Positions 47,714 through 58,300 of a stretch of 64,000 bases of DNA are shown one piece after another. The stretch spans positions 4,695,853 through 4,759,852 of the forward strand of contig NC_084768.1 in the NCBI RefSeq assembly GCF_028858725.1, read 5' to 3'. A program made the translations under genes and the position numbers. The stretch comes from Colius striatus (taxonomy: Eukaryota > Chordata > Aves > Coliiformes > Coliidae). The notes below the pieces were generated by a model. The model did no database searches. It saw nothing but the letters and a program-made list of their open reading frames with translations, and had not been told where the DNA came from. Numbering within the stretch: position 1 is the stretch's first letter; every line of letters begins with the position of its first letter.

Positions 47714-49502
47714 GTGAGTGCCGCCGCTGCGCTCGGGGGTTGCGGGGCGGGGGGAGGCTGGCGGGGAGGCGGTGGGTGGCCGCAGCCCGCTCCGCCGCCG
47801 GCACTCACGAGCCGCGCTCTGCTCTGCTCCGCCTCGCAGGCTCTGGGCTCGCCGTGTCCCGCCGTCTGCCAGTGCCCGGCGGCCGTTCCGCAGTGCGCCC
47901 CGGGCGTGGGGCTGGTGCCGGACGGCTGCGGCTGCTGCAAGGTCTGCGCCAAGCAGCTGAACGAGGACTGCAGCCGGACGCAACCCTGCGACCACACCAA
48001 GGGACTGGAGTGTAACTTCGGCGCCAGCCCCGCCGCGCTGAAGGGCATCTGCAGAGGTAAGCGGCTCGCCCTCCGCCTGCCCCGGGAGAACAAACCCCGG
48101 TCCCCGTAGTGCCGAAGTTTAGTAATTTCGAGTCCATGTATGGTTATGCTTTGTTGTTGGTAGCTTGGCAGAAAGGCACATGACTTCAGCAGTCTGGAAT
48201 GTGATTCAGTATGTCTGGGCTCCGCTAAACGCACATAAGGAAAAGTGATTCCTGACTAACTTATTGTTCTGGCCCCGCGTCTCCGGGGGATTGTAGGGAG
48301 CTCCACCGTAAAGCGAATTTAACAGACCAGCAAATGCAGGAGCTTAAAGCAACGATCCGCTCCGCTGACTTTCCCTCTTTTCTCTGTTGATCTCTGCAGC
48401 GCAGTCCGAGGGGAGACCGTGTGAATATAACTCCAAAATCTACCAGAACGGCGAAAGCTTCCAGCCGAACTGTAAACACCAGTGTACGTGCATAGATGGA
48501 GCTGTGGGCTGCATCCCGCTCTGCCCACAAGAGCTCTCGCTTCCCAACCTGGGCTGTCCCAGCCCCAGGCTGGTCAAAGTCCCCGGGCAGTGCTGCGAAG
48601 AGTGGGTCTGCGATGAAAGCAAGGATGCGCTGGATGAGCTGGAAGGCTTCTTCAGCAAAGAGTTTGGTCTGGACGATTCTGAAGGCGAACTAACCAGGAA
48701 CAACGAGCTAATTGCCATCGTGAAGGGAGGCCTGAAAATGCTGCCTGGTGAGTATCAGCTAGCCTGTGTGACAGTGCCAGTTTAGGGGAGGAGGCGGGAG
48801 GATGGCTATGTGACTCCTAAGACCCCCAATGGAAAGAAGGAAACCTGTTGAGAGGGTATGTTTAGGCTAAGCTGACCTTTTCTCTTCCAGTTTTTGGCTC
48901 TGAACCACAAAGCCGAGCTTTTGAGAATCCCAAATGCATTGTACAAACAACCTCCTGGTCCCAGTGCTCAAAGACGTGTGGAACTGGCATCTCCACGAGG
49001 GTCACCAATGACAACGCCGACTGCAAGCTCATCAAAGAGACCAGGATATGTGAAGTGAGGCCATGTGGCCAGCCTAGCTATGCCTCCCTAAAGGTAAATA
49101 CAGACTTCTCTGCAGCTCCTCTTCTTTCCAAACTGCCTTGGGTAGAGGGTAAAGGCTGGAGAAGAATCTTGTCCTAATACTATTATTGCCTCTCCTTTAC
49201 AGAAGGGAAAAAAGTGTACCAAGACTAAGAAGTCCCCGTCGCCGGTGAAGTTCACTTACGCGGGATGCTCCAGCGTGAAGAAGTACCGCCCCAAGTACTG
49301 TGGGTCCTGCGTCGATGGCAGGTGCTGCACGCCCCAGCAGACCAGGACTGTCAAGATCCGATTCCGCTGCGACGATGGAGAAACCTTCACCAAGAGCGTC
49401 ATGATGATCCAGTCCTGCCGCTGCAACTACAACTGCCCCCACGCCAACGAGGCTTATCCCTACTACAGACTGGTCAATGACATCCACAAATTTAGGGACT
49501 AA
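47654..49502 (+). CDS. CCN1: CCN1/CYR61, complete coding region in five exons
   Basis: CCN1 (CYR61; CEF-10 in chicken) is a secreted, heparin-binding matricellular protein that signals through integrins in adhesion, migration and angiogenesis. Coding segments are 47654-47713, 47840-48056, 48400-48747, 48891-49093 and 49203-49502. All introns are GT-AG and short (126, 343, 143 and 109 bases). Joined, they give 375 residues. These comprise a signal peptide (about 1-23), IGFBP (24-93), VWC (97-163), an acidic hinge, TSP1 (223-270) and a CT cystine knot (282-357). All 38 mature cysteines are present (12, 10, 6 and 10 per module). The protein is almost identical to my memory of chicken CYR61 and ends in DIHKFRD. 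The start is the first ATG after the TATA box. The compact TATA-driven structure, CRE, CArG and TEAD motifs and AU-rich 3' UTR fit an immediate-early gene. No defect is seen. Confidence 0.98.
47840..48056 (+). CDS. CCN1: CCN1 exon 2: IGFBP module
   Basis: Residues 21-92 plus one base of codon 93. Twelve cysteines are present, including the IGFBP signature GCGCCKVC. Acceptor CCTCGCAG|GCT and donor AGAG|GTAAGC are both strong. Intron retention would end in a stop at 48107-48109. Confidence 0.97.
48400..48747 (+). CDS. CCN1: CCN1 exon 3: VWC module and hinge
   Basis: Residues 93-208 plus one base of codon 209. Ten cysteines lie in the VWC module, including the [13 protein letters not shown] segment that corresponds to the reported integrin alpha-v-beta-3 binding site, and CCEEWVC at its end. 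The protease-sensitive hinge ([20 protein letters not shown]) follows and is acidic. Acceptor CTGCAG|CGC, donor CCTG|GTGAGT. Confidence 0.97.
48891..49093 (+). CDS. CCN1: CCN1 exon 4: TSP1 module
   Basis: Residues 209-276. The thrombospondin type 1 signature [11 protein letters not shown] begins at residue 231, and six cysteines are present. Acceptor CTTCCAG|TTT, donor AAAG|GTAAAT. The exon ends in phase 0. Confidence 0.97.
49203..49502 (+). CDS. CCN1: CCN1 exon 5: C-terminal cystine knot and stop
   Basis: Residues 277-375 and stop TAA at 49500-49502. A basic start ([11 protein letters not shown]) matches the heparin and integrin binding region of the family. Ten cysteines form the CT knot, ending with [10 protein letters not shown]. 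The acceptor is TTTACAG|AAG. Confidence 0.97.
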   Translation, partial: KGKKCTKTKKSPSPVKFTYAGCSSVKKYRPKYCGSCVDGRCCTPQQTRTVKIRFRCDDGETFTKSVMMIQSCRCNYNCPHANEAYPYYRLVNDIHKFRD

Positions 49503-50150
49503 CTTGTGTGGGGGTGGGATGCTAAACAGAATTTTGAAGTAACCAGCCACGGAGAAAGGACTTTAATGGAAATGGTGCCTTGCCCATTTGAGGGCAACAT
49601 TGACACATTACCCGAGTGCACTGTGCAACTGGACACTAATGCAACAGAGATTTAAGCATACTTAAAGCTTCATAGTACTGGAGCAACTCTACTGCTTCTT
49701 TTTGGAGCACCTTATCTAATTATGTCCTGTTTTCTGTTTGTAAGTGATCAGATAAATGTTTTGTTCCGGTTATGAAAACTTCTTTCCTCTCCTGTTCAAT
49801 TTAACACTCTGCTTCTCCCTCTCTCTCCATCTTCTCCCCCTCTTTCCCAACCAAGTTGGAAGTTACATTCCTTCCTGAGGTGGGCACTTGTGGGGTGTTC
49901 ACAGTGGCAGCTATTGTGTACCAACTGTAGTTTAAAGGCAAACAGAAATCAGTTGTTTTAAAGCTGAGTATTTTATTTATCAAACTGTAGCGTTTTGTTT
50001 CTCTTTTGAGTTTGTTGTTGGTTTTTTTTTACCCCTTCCAGCCCCTGTAATACTGGAATAAGTTGTAAATGATTTTAATTTTATATTCAATGAATTAAAA
50101 GAATTTATTTATGGAATTAATCATTTAATAAAGAAATATTTACTTAACTA
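49503..50150 (+). other. CCN1: CCN1 3' UTR with AU-rich elements
   Basis: The roughly 650-base 3' UTR runs from the stop codon to shortly after the poly(A) signal. AU-rich motifs cluster near its end: ATTTTATTTATC near 49970-49981 and AATTTATTTATGG near 50102-50114. Overlapping ATTTA motifs are typical of short-lived immediate-early mRNAs. Confidence 0.8.
50127..50132 (+). terminator. CCN1: CCN1 poly(A) signal AATAAA
   Basis: A canonical AATAAA follows the AU-rich block, with cleavage expected about 15-25 bases later (about 50145-50155). Confidence 0.85.
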
Positions 50151-53100
50151 CTCCCAGTAGAGCATTCTGATAGGCAACAACTGCAGCAACTGCCCAAGCT
50201 TTCTGTGAGAACTGTGGTCTGAAAAGCTCAGATCCTCTGAAAAGTGAAACAAGCTCTACTACAGCTGCAGTGATGGACCAGAAAGCCGAGTCTCATTCTT
50301 CAGCCAAATGACGTTTTTTTGAAGCGGTGCGTGCAGTCTGCAACCTGGCTCCAGGAAAGTATACACAGAGAAAGCTTGTTGGCAGTGAAAGCAAATGTTT
50401 GATAAGAGAGACTGAAATGTTAATTAGCCTGTCAGATTATTCAAACCGTCCTGGAATTTGCAACAGAAGGTCCTTCATTAGGATGCAGTGCATACAGGGG
50501 GCCGTTGAGCACTGGGGTGGAAGTGGTCCTCGGGGGTCTCGCATTTTTTTTTCTGGTGGCTGCTTTTTGCAAATTAATACATTTCAGTGGCAGAAGAATG
50601 TTTCCTACAGTCTGCAGGAGGTAGTTTGCTTTCACTAAATTCAAATTAAATGAGCTTGAAGCAATGACTTTTGTTAATCCTAATAACCCAGTGATGAAAA
50701 GTAAACATACTGTTAACGGGAGAAGAATGCGAGGAATTTCAAGTACTTCTCCAATGGAGTAAAAGGCAGAGCAGCTAGTCTTTTCTTCACCTCCCCTTCC
50801 CACTTTTTAAAATATGTCATTACAGATATGTATGTGGTGGGGGACAGATGACATTTTGCTAACCAAAAGAGTCCTAAGAGAGCTTGCTGGCACGTGCTAA
50901 GAAAATGACATCTAATAAAGAAAATTAGCGAGAGTAGGATGTGAGAGAGCAGCATCGAACATTTGTACTGTTCTGCTTAGCATAAACCTGCCACAGTTGT
51001 GGTGGTGGTGTTTCTGTGACTGATTAGTTCTCTGGCAATAGATCCTCCCATCATCTTTAGTAAGAAATCTATTTCTCATAAAAAGACAATCCTGAGGTTT
51101 TAGGGTCATGAAGGGGTGCCAGGCAGTGTCGTACAGGTAGATGCAGAATGGGGTAAGAGTCAATTCTTTACTAGACTTGGATACTTCAATAAAGTAAACG
51201 GCCAAATATCTCAGAAGCTCATCTCTGTCAGCTAATGCTTTGCCTGAGAAATTGCAGCCATCTCCCTTCTGCTCAGTCAAGTTCTCTCCCTGAAGGCATT
51301 CAAAACTTGAGCTGTTTTGGTATTCAGCACCTGGCCACCAGTCTCAGCTGTACCTAAACTTGTTTGTACAATATTTGTTGCCAGTGAAAGTGTAGAAGGC
51401 AGTGAAGCGCTTTTGCATGGCTTCTGCTCACATTGAGCACTTCACTCCATCAGCCACTCACTGAGAGAGACGTCATCAGGCTTGTGTCTTGGATTATTGT
51501 GTGGACAGAGGAAGAGGAATAGGCTGCTCAGACACAGGGGAGCCATGTGCACCTCCATTGCCATTCCCACTGTCCCTCACACTTGAATGACACTCACCTT
51601 CAAACCAACGTAAGTAACGGTTCCCAGAAATATTACACCTATGTGTAACTCTACGATACACGTCTGTAACACACACACCATACACAAACAAGAGTGGCCC
51701 TTCTGACTCCTGCCTCAAGTGCGGCTCCAGCCAGGCTCTGGATTTTACAACCTGTGTTTTGGGCTCTCCATGTTTCATCAAGTAGATGGGTGCTTCTGTA
51801 ATCTACTCCCTAGAAAAATCTACTGTTGGGAGAATAAGGGCTGCAGGAGCAGCAAATGCAAACATTAAGAGTCAAATATATTAAATGAAGTTATCCTGCT
51901 ATAAAGATAGGGAATGAACCACACTGAAATGCAGAGCTGGGATCTCACACTGACTGATCATCACCCATATATTCCTCTCTTTTCACATTTCACAGCTGTG
52001 TGGCACAACCATTAAACCCACAATTCCCAATACTGCAAAAGGAATCCACGTCCCTTTTTTTGTGTATCACCTTTGCACGTGCTTTGAGATCTTTGTATTC
52101 TGTTGTTCCAGCAGAAAAAGCCTCAAAACACTAGGAATGAATATAGAAATGATTAAAAGCACAGGTCCCTCTAAGTGCCATCAGCTGGCACAGGCCAGGC
52201 TAATGAGCACAACTGTCATTTTATTTCTTGTCAAAAACTAAACTATCAATATCCTCCTTCAAGATTAATGCTAAAAGATGAGGTGTTAGGAAGAACAAAC
52301 AGCCTCTGCTTCAGCCATCCCCCGGCTCCTCTCGATGCCTGCCCCAGGTCCTTCGCCTGCTTATTTTTAAGCTGCTCGGATCTGCCACACCACCCCCCAC
52401 CCAGCTGTCCTGGTGAAGCGCTGGGGTCACCCGAGGATGGAGCCTGGTGGCACGGGGCACTTTGCTGAATCTGGTGCTGCCGCCAAAAGGAAGATTTGTC
52501 AAACTACAGTTTTAGGACCGAAGGAATGTGTAGTCTTGTTTTCAACACACTCACTACAAGGGTTTGACGGTGTCAATCACTATAGTAGCAGGGCCCTCAT
52601 AAAATCTTTCCTACTAACGAAGGCAATGCAGTGAAGACAAAATTTCAGCTCCCTCAGGTGCTGCATCACAGGGAACAAAAGCAGGAGCATGCAAAAAACA
52701 GAGTTCCATGATTACATTAAATCCTGTCTCATGGGATGCTGCTAGCTCACCTTCCTGAATGAGTAGCAGATGGAGGAAACGTTAACATCTTATCCATGGA
52801 GGGACAGGCAAGCTATGAACTAACCCTCACTGCGCTGAGCCCAGCCAGGAGAACCTCTGCACTCCATAGACGAGTCAGTGTGGAGCTCACAGCAAAGCAG
52901 TCCCCAGCGGGCTGCCCGGCCCCCAGCGCACGCCTCTGGGGACGGGGCCCATCTCCCTAGTGCCAGGGGCTGCTGGAGGCTGCGCAGGAACAGGCAGACG
53001 CTGTGGGGCAGTGGGACTGCTGCGGGAGCATTTCCTCTGCTCACACTCCACTGCAGCTGCATGAACACCCCACCGCTCCGAAGGACACAAACAAGAAAGG

Positions 53101-54260
53101 CTGCAGTGGGCAGCCATTCAGGGCTGGAAGTCAAACGTACCTACCTCCACAGAGGCAGTTAAATGTGTCACACCAGCATGCCCTTCTGGGCTGATGCTGC
53201 AGAAGAGCACTTTGGTGCACAAGTGCACCTTAGCTTGCTCCTGTTTAATCAGTGGAACCATTTCTATGCAGTACCCTAAGTGCTTAGCATGGCAAGGCTC
53301 AGGAGCTTTATCAGCTGCTCTGCCTCAAGCCTGTTTTTCATGTACATGTGTCCTTGTTTTCATCTTCACAATTTTTTTCTACACATTACTCTGTCACAAC
53401 TGAACTGCTGTGAGACTTCATGTCTAGAAAACATAAATCCTGTAAAAGAAAACTTCAACCAACAAAATGACACAACAAGCATCTGTCTCCACCATCCTGT
53501 AAAGGCAAGAAATTGGACACTATCTAGTACGCTATGATTATTCCCCTCTCCCAAAAAAAGGAGAGCTATGACTTCTACATACACAATTTATATTGGAGAA
53601 GATTCTGAAACACCCCACAGCACCATTCACATAAGCAACTTCATCTGTCTTCAAGTTTGTACTTGAAGCTTGTGCTTCAAGTACAAGGTTTGTACTTCAA
53701 CCACTTACAGCATGGAATGTAGCAACAGTCCAGGAGGAAAAGATTATATGGCATTTTGTAAGGTTTTCATTTACTAGATACAAGAAACCTAAAGGTAGGG
53801 TGCACAGCTTTGCTCAGATCAGGCTAGCTAGGACACATGCATGAGCAACTTAACCTCATGATGAATGCTGTTTCAGTAAGAGTGAAGGGCTCCATTACAC
53901 CTGGCAGTTAAAAAGTCAGCAATATTTTGAAAACACCAGAACAAAAGAGGCCCAGTATATTGTCTGAGTCAAAAGCACAGATCACTCTAAAGCCACGGTT
54001 TGCCTGCAGCATCTCAAACTGACCCAGTTAGATCCCAGTTGCCAAAACTGACAAACTCAAGACATGAAAATGTCACAGCTGTGAAACCAGTAAATCCATG
54101 AATGTGAACCTAAACAAGGAAAATACACACAACAGAAGCAGATACTGGTGCTGTAGTGGAGCCATCCCATGAAAACCAATATGGATGCCCAAGCATGGCT
54201 AGCAGAGACTGGGAAAAAAGGCCAACAAAGACACAATTCAGAGAGTTTAGATATGAACAG
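50151..54260. other. Intergenic downstream of CCN1, no gene recognised
   Basis: This is unique sequence. A minus-strand frame at about 50912-51335 is free of stops for about 140 codons but has no recognised family and no clear splice sites. A perfect short hairpin at 53657-53686 is listed separately. A CpG-richer patch at about 52310-52450 has no exon-like signal. Confidence 0.55.
53657..53686. repeat. Perfect inverted repeat: 13-bp arms, 4-base loop
   Basis: TTGTACTTGAAGC is followed by loop TTGT and then the exact reverse complement GCTTCAAGTACAA. A partial third copy, TGTACTTCAA, follows at 53691-53700. The arrangement suggests local templated duplication. It is not part of a recognised element. 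Confidence 0.9.
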
Positions 54261-55350
54261 CAGCACAGAATGGTAGGGGTTGGAAGGGACCTTTAGAGAT
54301 CATCCAGTCCAACTCCCTGCTAAAGCAGGTTCACATAGATCAGGTTACACAGGAAGATGTCCAGATGGGTTTTGAAACCTCCAGAGGAGACTCCACACCA
54401 TCCCCGGGCAGCCTGAGCCAGGGCTCCCTCACTCTTACAGCAGAGAAGTTTTTCCTTAACGTTTAAGTGCAACTTTTTGTCTTCCAGCTGTTACCTTGTC
54501 CCCTTGTCCCGTCACTGGGCACTATAGAAAAAAAGTGCCACCCCATCCTCTTGACATACACCTTTTAAATACTTGTGTTAATGAGATCCCCCCTCAGTCT
54601 CCTCTTCTCCAGACTAAACAGCCCCAGTTCCTGCAGCCTTTCCTCATAAGGAAGATGCTCCAGTCCCCTGATCACCTTGGTGGCTCTGTGCTGGACTCTC
54701 TCCAGAAGTTCTCTTGATGCATCCCAGGCTGCCATTGGCCTTCTTGGCCATGAGGGCACATTGCTGGCTGATTGAAAGTTTATTATCCATCAGGACTGTC
54801 AGGTCTCTCTCTCTGCAGAGCTGCTCTCCAGCAGGTCAATCCCCAACCTCTACTGGTGCAGAGGGTTGTTCCTCCCCAGATGCAGGACTCTGCCCTTGTC
54901 CTTGTTGATCCTCAGCAGGTTTCTCTCTGCCCAACTCTCCAGCCAGTCGAGATCCCGCTGAATGGCAGCACAGCCTCTGGGGAATCAGCCAGTGCTCCCA
55001 GTTTGGTGCCAGCAGGGAACTTGCTGAGGGTCCCTCTGTCCCCTCACCCAGGTGGTCGATGAATATGTTGAACAAGACTGGCCCCAGAACCGATCCCTGT
55101 GGAACTCCACTGGCCACAGGCCTCCAACTTGATTCTGTGCCATTGATCCCCACCCTCTGGGCTCTGTCATTCAGCCAGCTCTCCATCCACCTCACTGTGC
55201 ACTCATCCCAGCCACACTGCCTGAGCTTTCTGATGAGGATGTTATGGGAGACAGTGTCAAAAGCCTTGCTGAAGTCAAGGTAGATGACATCCGCTGCTCT
55301 CTCCTCATCTTCTAGCCAGTTAGTTATAACATCACACAAGGCTATCAGGT
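54261..55350 (-). mobile_element. CR1 LINE copy with reverse transcriptase fragment and internal deletion
   Basis: This inverted CR1 begins at 'cacagaatggtaggggttgg' and runs about 1.1 kb. At the right end the minus strand encodes reverse transcriptase blocks [17 protein letters not shown] (motif A region, with its Asp), ESWLND and [18 protein letters not shown] (motif B region). The frame then deteriorates before an intact motif C, so no functional enzyme is possible. Compared with the 32.6 kb copy it lacks 113 bases at 54717/54718. The 5' end is truncated near 55350, just after CLTNLIA. Confidence 0.93.
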
Positions 55351-58300
55351 TGGTCAAGCAGCAGTGATGGGGACTTCTGAGGCAAACTTTTAACACTGCC
55401 CCAGCTGCTCTTTTTCCTCAATACCTGTACCTTATTCACCTACTTCACATTTACCTCACTTTGTCACATCCCTACTCCTTAATGCCACTCCTGGCAACGT
55501 GGACAAGTTCTGAGGCTGCTACATGGCTCATTAGAAAACCTGGAGGCAAAGTGGAAAGGCAATAGCAGCTTTCACAGTCCCTCTTTTCACCTTCTTGAGG
55601 CAGAAACAGGATGACAGGAAGAGAGTGACCATGTTAAAAAACAACCATTTTGCTTTCTCCAACACCTAGAAACATGCAGGGACCAGCCAGCTTCCAGTGT
55701 GGTAATTTGTTCTCTAAATCAAGACTCCTTCCTCTCTTGTTTCTATCTCCATCTCTTTGGCAGATTACTTTTAACCCATTCTGATTTCTTATGCAACTCC
55801 ACAAAGAGCTGTCCCGATGCACCTGATGCAAAAAGAATCCTAAGGCAAAAGGATTAGATAAATATGAGGACTACTGTGGGAGCTAAAAAAATTACATGAA
55901 AAAGAATTCCACTGTTTCTATCACTTGCAGGAACCAGTAAGTCTACAAAGACCTCCCTTTGCCCCAAAGGCTGGCAAGGCTCTAGTGGCTTTCCATATTT
56001 TATCACTCTGTTGATTCTTCCTGCCAAAAAGCCTACTACAGTAAGATAGCCTGGAAATGCTTTTTGGCAGGAAAAGTTAACAGTGGTAAAATCAGGCCAA
56101 GTCAGTGCACCTTTGCTTCCAAACAAACAAAAAGCAGTTACAATGCACCCAGTCAATGAGGGAAAGGAGCTCTTGCAATAAAAACATCATTAGAGCTAAG
56201 TCACTGTCCGACAGGTCACCAAGACCCGGTAAGACAGCGTGAGAAGACATTTCTGTTGTCAAATCACAGACAGGCAGCAAAACCACTGCCCTTGTTTTTT
56301 TCCTGGATTTACACCTTCTCTGCAATTTCCCTTTCAGTTTCAGTATTTAATTTTGAGTTGTTTTTGCTGCCATTTCTTGTTTGTCTTGCATACATGTGAC
56401 TTCCTTCCATTTCACCACAAATCTCCACCAAATAAAACCATATGCACTGCCATGGCAACATTTTAATACAAACACAGGGTAATCTTTGTTCACTGAAGTA
56501 CACAGTTCATTTTTATTTTCTCTTATTAACAGAACCTGCATCTGCATGCAGTTTAACTGAATGTCATAGCAACAACATAAACACACATTCAAGATATTTT
56601 TTTCCTTTGGAGGAAGGAAGAATAAATGTTTTCAGGAAAAGGGCATGGGACTTCGGCAAGCACAATGAAATGTTTGTGACCAAATACGGCCTGAAAGTTA
56701 CGTCATCACTGCTGTGTGTTCCCTCTTCCAAAGCCCTGCTCTTGGAAGGTGTTGTACATTCCCAGTTCCTACAGATGTCAACAGAGAACAGCCGTATGTG
56801 GCAGGGCAAGGGCTGGATCACAGCTATGCTTATACACAACACGTAGGTGGGACTTGCTGTCAGCACCACAGTGAACTTAGAAATGTATGGACCTTTTTTA
56901 GGCTAGAGTGTGTGCTGTGCATGGTAAAGAGCTCTGCTCCTAATGCGAAAGGAAAGCTGCACTGTTCCACTGGAGCAGCAAAACCTGGCCCAGCACGCCT
57001 CTGAGACCTGGTGCCAGACACACACTCAGTGGCATGACCCTCGTTTCCTCTATGGATCAACAATTGCTAATGCTGAGATAAACACAGGAAAAGCCAGAGC
57101 TCGGATGTGCTCATTCAAAACTTAGCTGTTAACACTGACAGGGAGTATAGCATTGTTTACCCATGACAACTCACTAACTTGCCTCATACCCCTAGGAAGT
57201 TATACAAAAAAGGAAAAGAACCCAGTTCTCACTTAGCTATGCTCTATTTTTGTCCTTTATGGCTTGTGAAAGGGATGACTTCACTACACTTCTAGGTTTT
57301 TTTTAAGCAGTGCGTTCATTCAAGACAAGAGCCTTTACTCTTTGCTTTGTAAGCTGATGGTCCTTCAAGCTCAAGCATGCTCTGAGAGTTCATGGTTTGA
57401 AACCCTGAAGAGTTTAAACATTAAAAGAAATGCTGGAGCAACAATCCACACAAATAGCTTGTTCCTTCTGTGACAAGTAGTGTAGAGAGGAAAATCAATG
57501 CGTAAGCATAGTCAGGCATAAAATCGAGCACTGAACGCCAGCTGGTGCTGAAGGATGAAGATTAAAACATCACAGTTTTCATTCACAGACATCATCTATG
57601 CTGAATGAAGGTGGGGTCCTGTAGGGATCCTCATATAATATGATTACAATAGCAAGTTTTCAAAGTGGACAGAACTGATGTCTTCCAGCTCTAGTCTTAA
57701 ATTTCAAGTGCTTGGCCAGAAATTTGAAAACACGGCTTTTAAAGATGCATTTTCTCTCTTTACTACAAGATGTTCACCTAGGTTAAGTCCCCCAAGAATT
57801 AAAAATTTCACCTGCCTGCCTATGGGAATATTAAAACCCACCTGCCTAGCCAAAGAGTGCACAAACTTGATTACCTTATTGTTAGGAAGTTACCTTATTA
57901 TTAGGAAGAATGACCAGCGTTGCGGGATCTGCAGTGGTCACCAGCCAGCAGTAAGGTTGTGCTTTTAGTCAAAGACCATCATTCTGATTCATTTTTATAA
58001 ACAAAAAAAAGAGAAAGTCAGCAAAATGGAATAAAATTCTTTAAAGTCCACATTGGCTTCAATTTGATGAATCAACACTGTTCAAAACTAGTGCAACCAT
58101 CACCAAAACGAAAACAGGTAAACAGTAGCTTGGGAATGAGTGGCAAATGATACCCAAGCCTTTTATTCTCAGTGTGATTGAATTCTGGGAGATGATTCCC
58201 AGCTTTATTTGGGAAATTTCAGTTCTAGTAACCACAGCAAAAAAAATATTAAAGAGCATTCCAAAAACCTTCCTTAAGCTGGGAGAAGATTTAAACCTGA

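Larger units (their letters stand above)
46898..48110. other. CpG island of the CCN1 promoter and first exons
   Basis: Very high GC and CpG density runs from the end of the minisatellite through the promoter, exons 1 and 2 and the beginning of intron 2. It includes C-runs near 47260-47280 and alternating GC tracts near 47295-47330. The base composition makes long antisense open frames that are not genes. Confidence 0.9.

Noticed and set aside
46972-48234. 420-codon minus-strand open frame across the CCN1 promoter and exons 1-2
   Set aside because: It lies in very GC-rich DNA antisense to CCN1 exons, is full of Ala, Arg, Gly and Pro, and has no family features. It is a composition artefact.
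54836-55396. Reverse transcriptase open frame as a possible active gene
   Set aside because: It is part of a 5'-truncated CR1 with motif C lost and an internal deletion.
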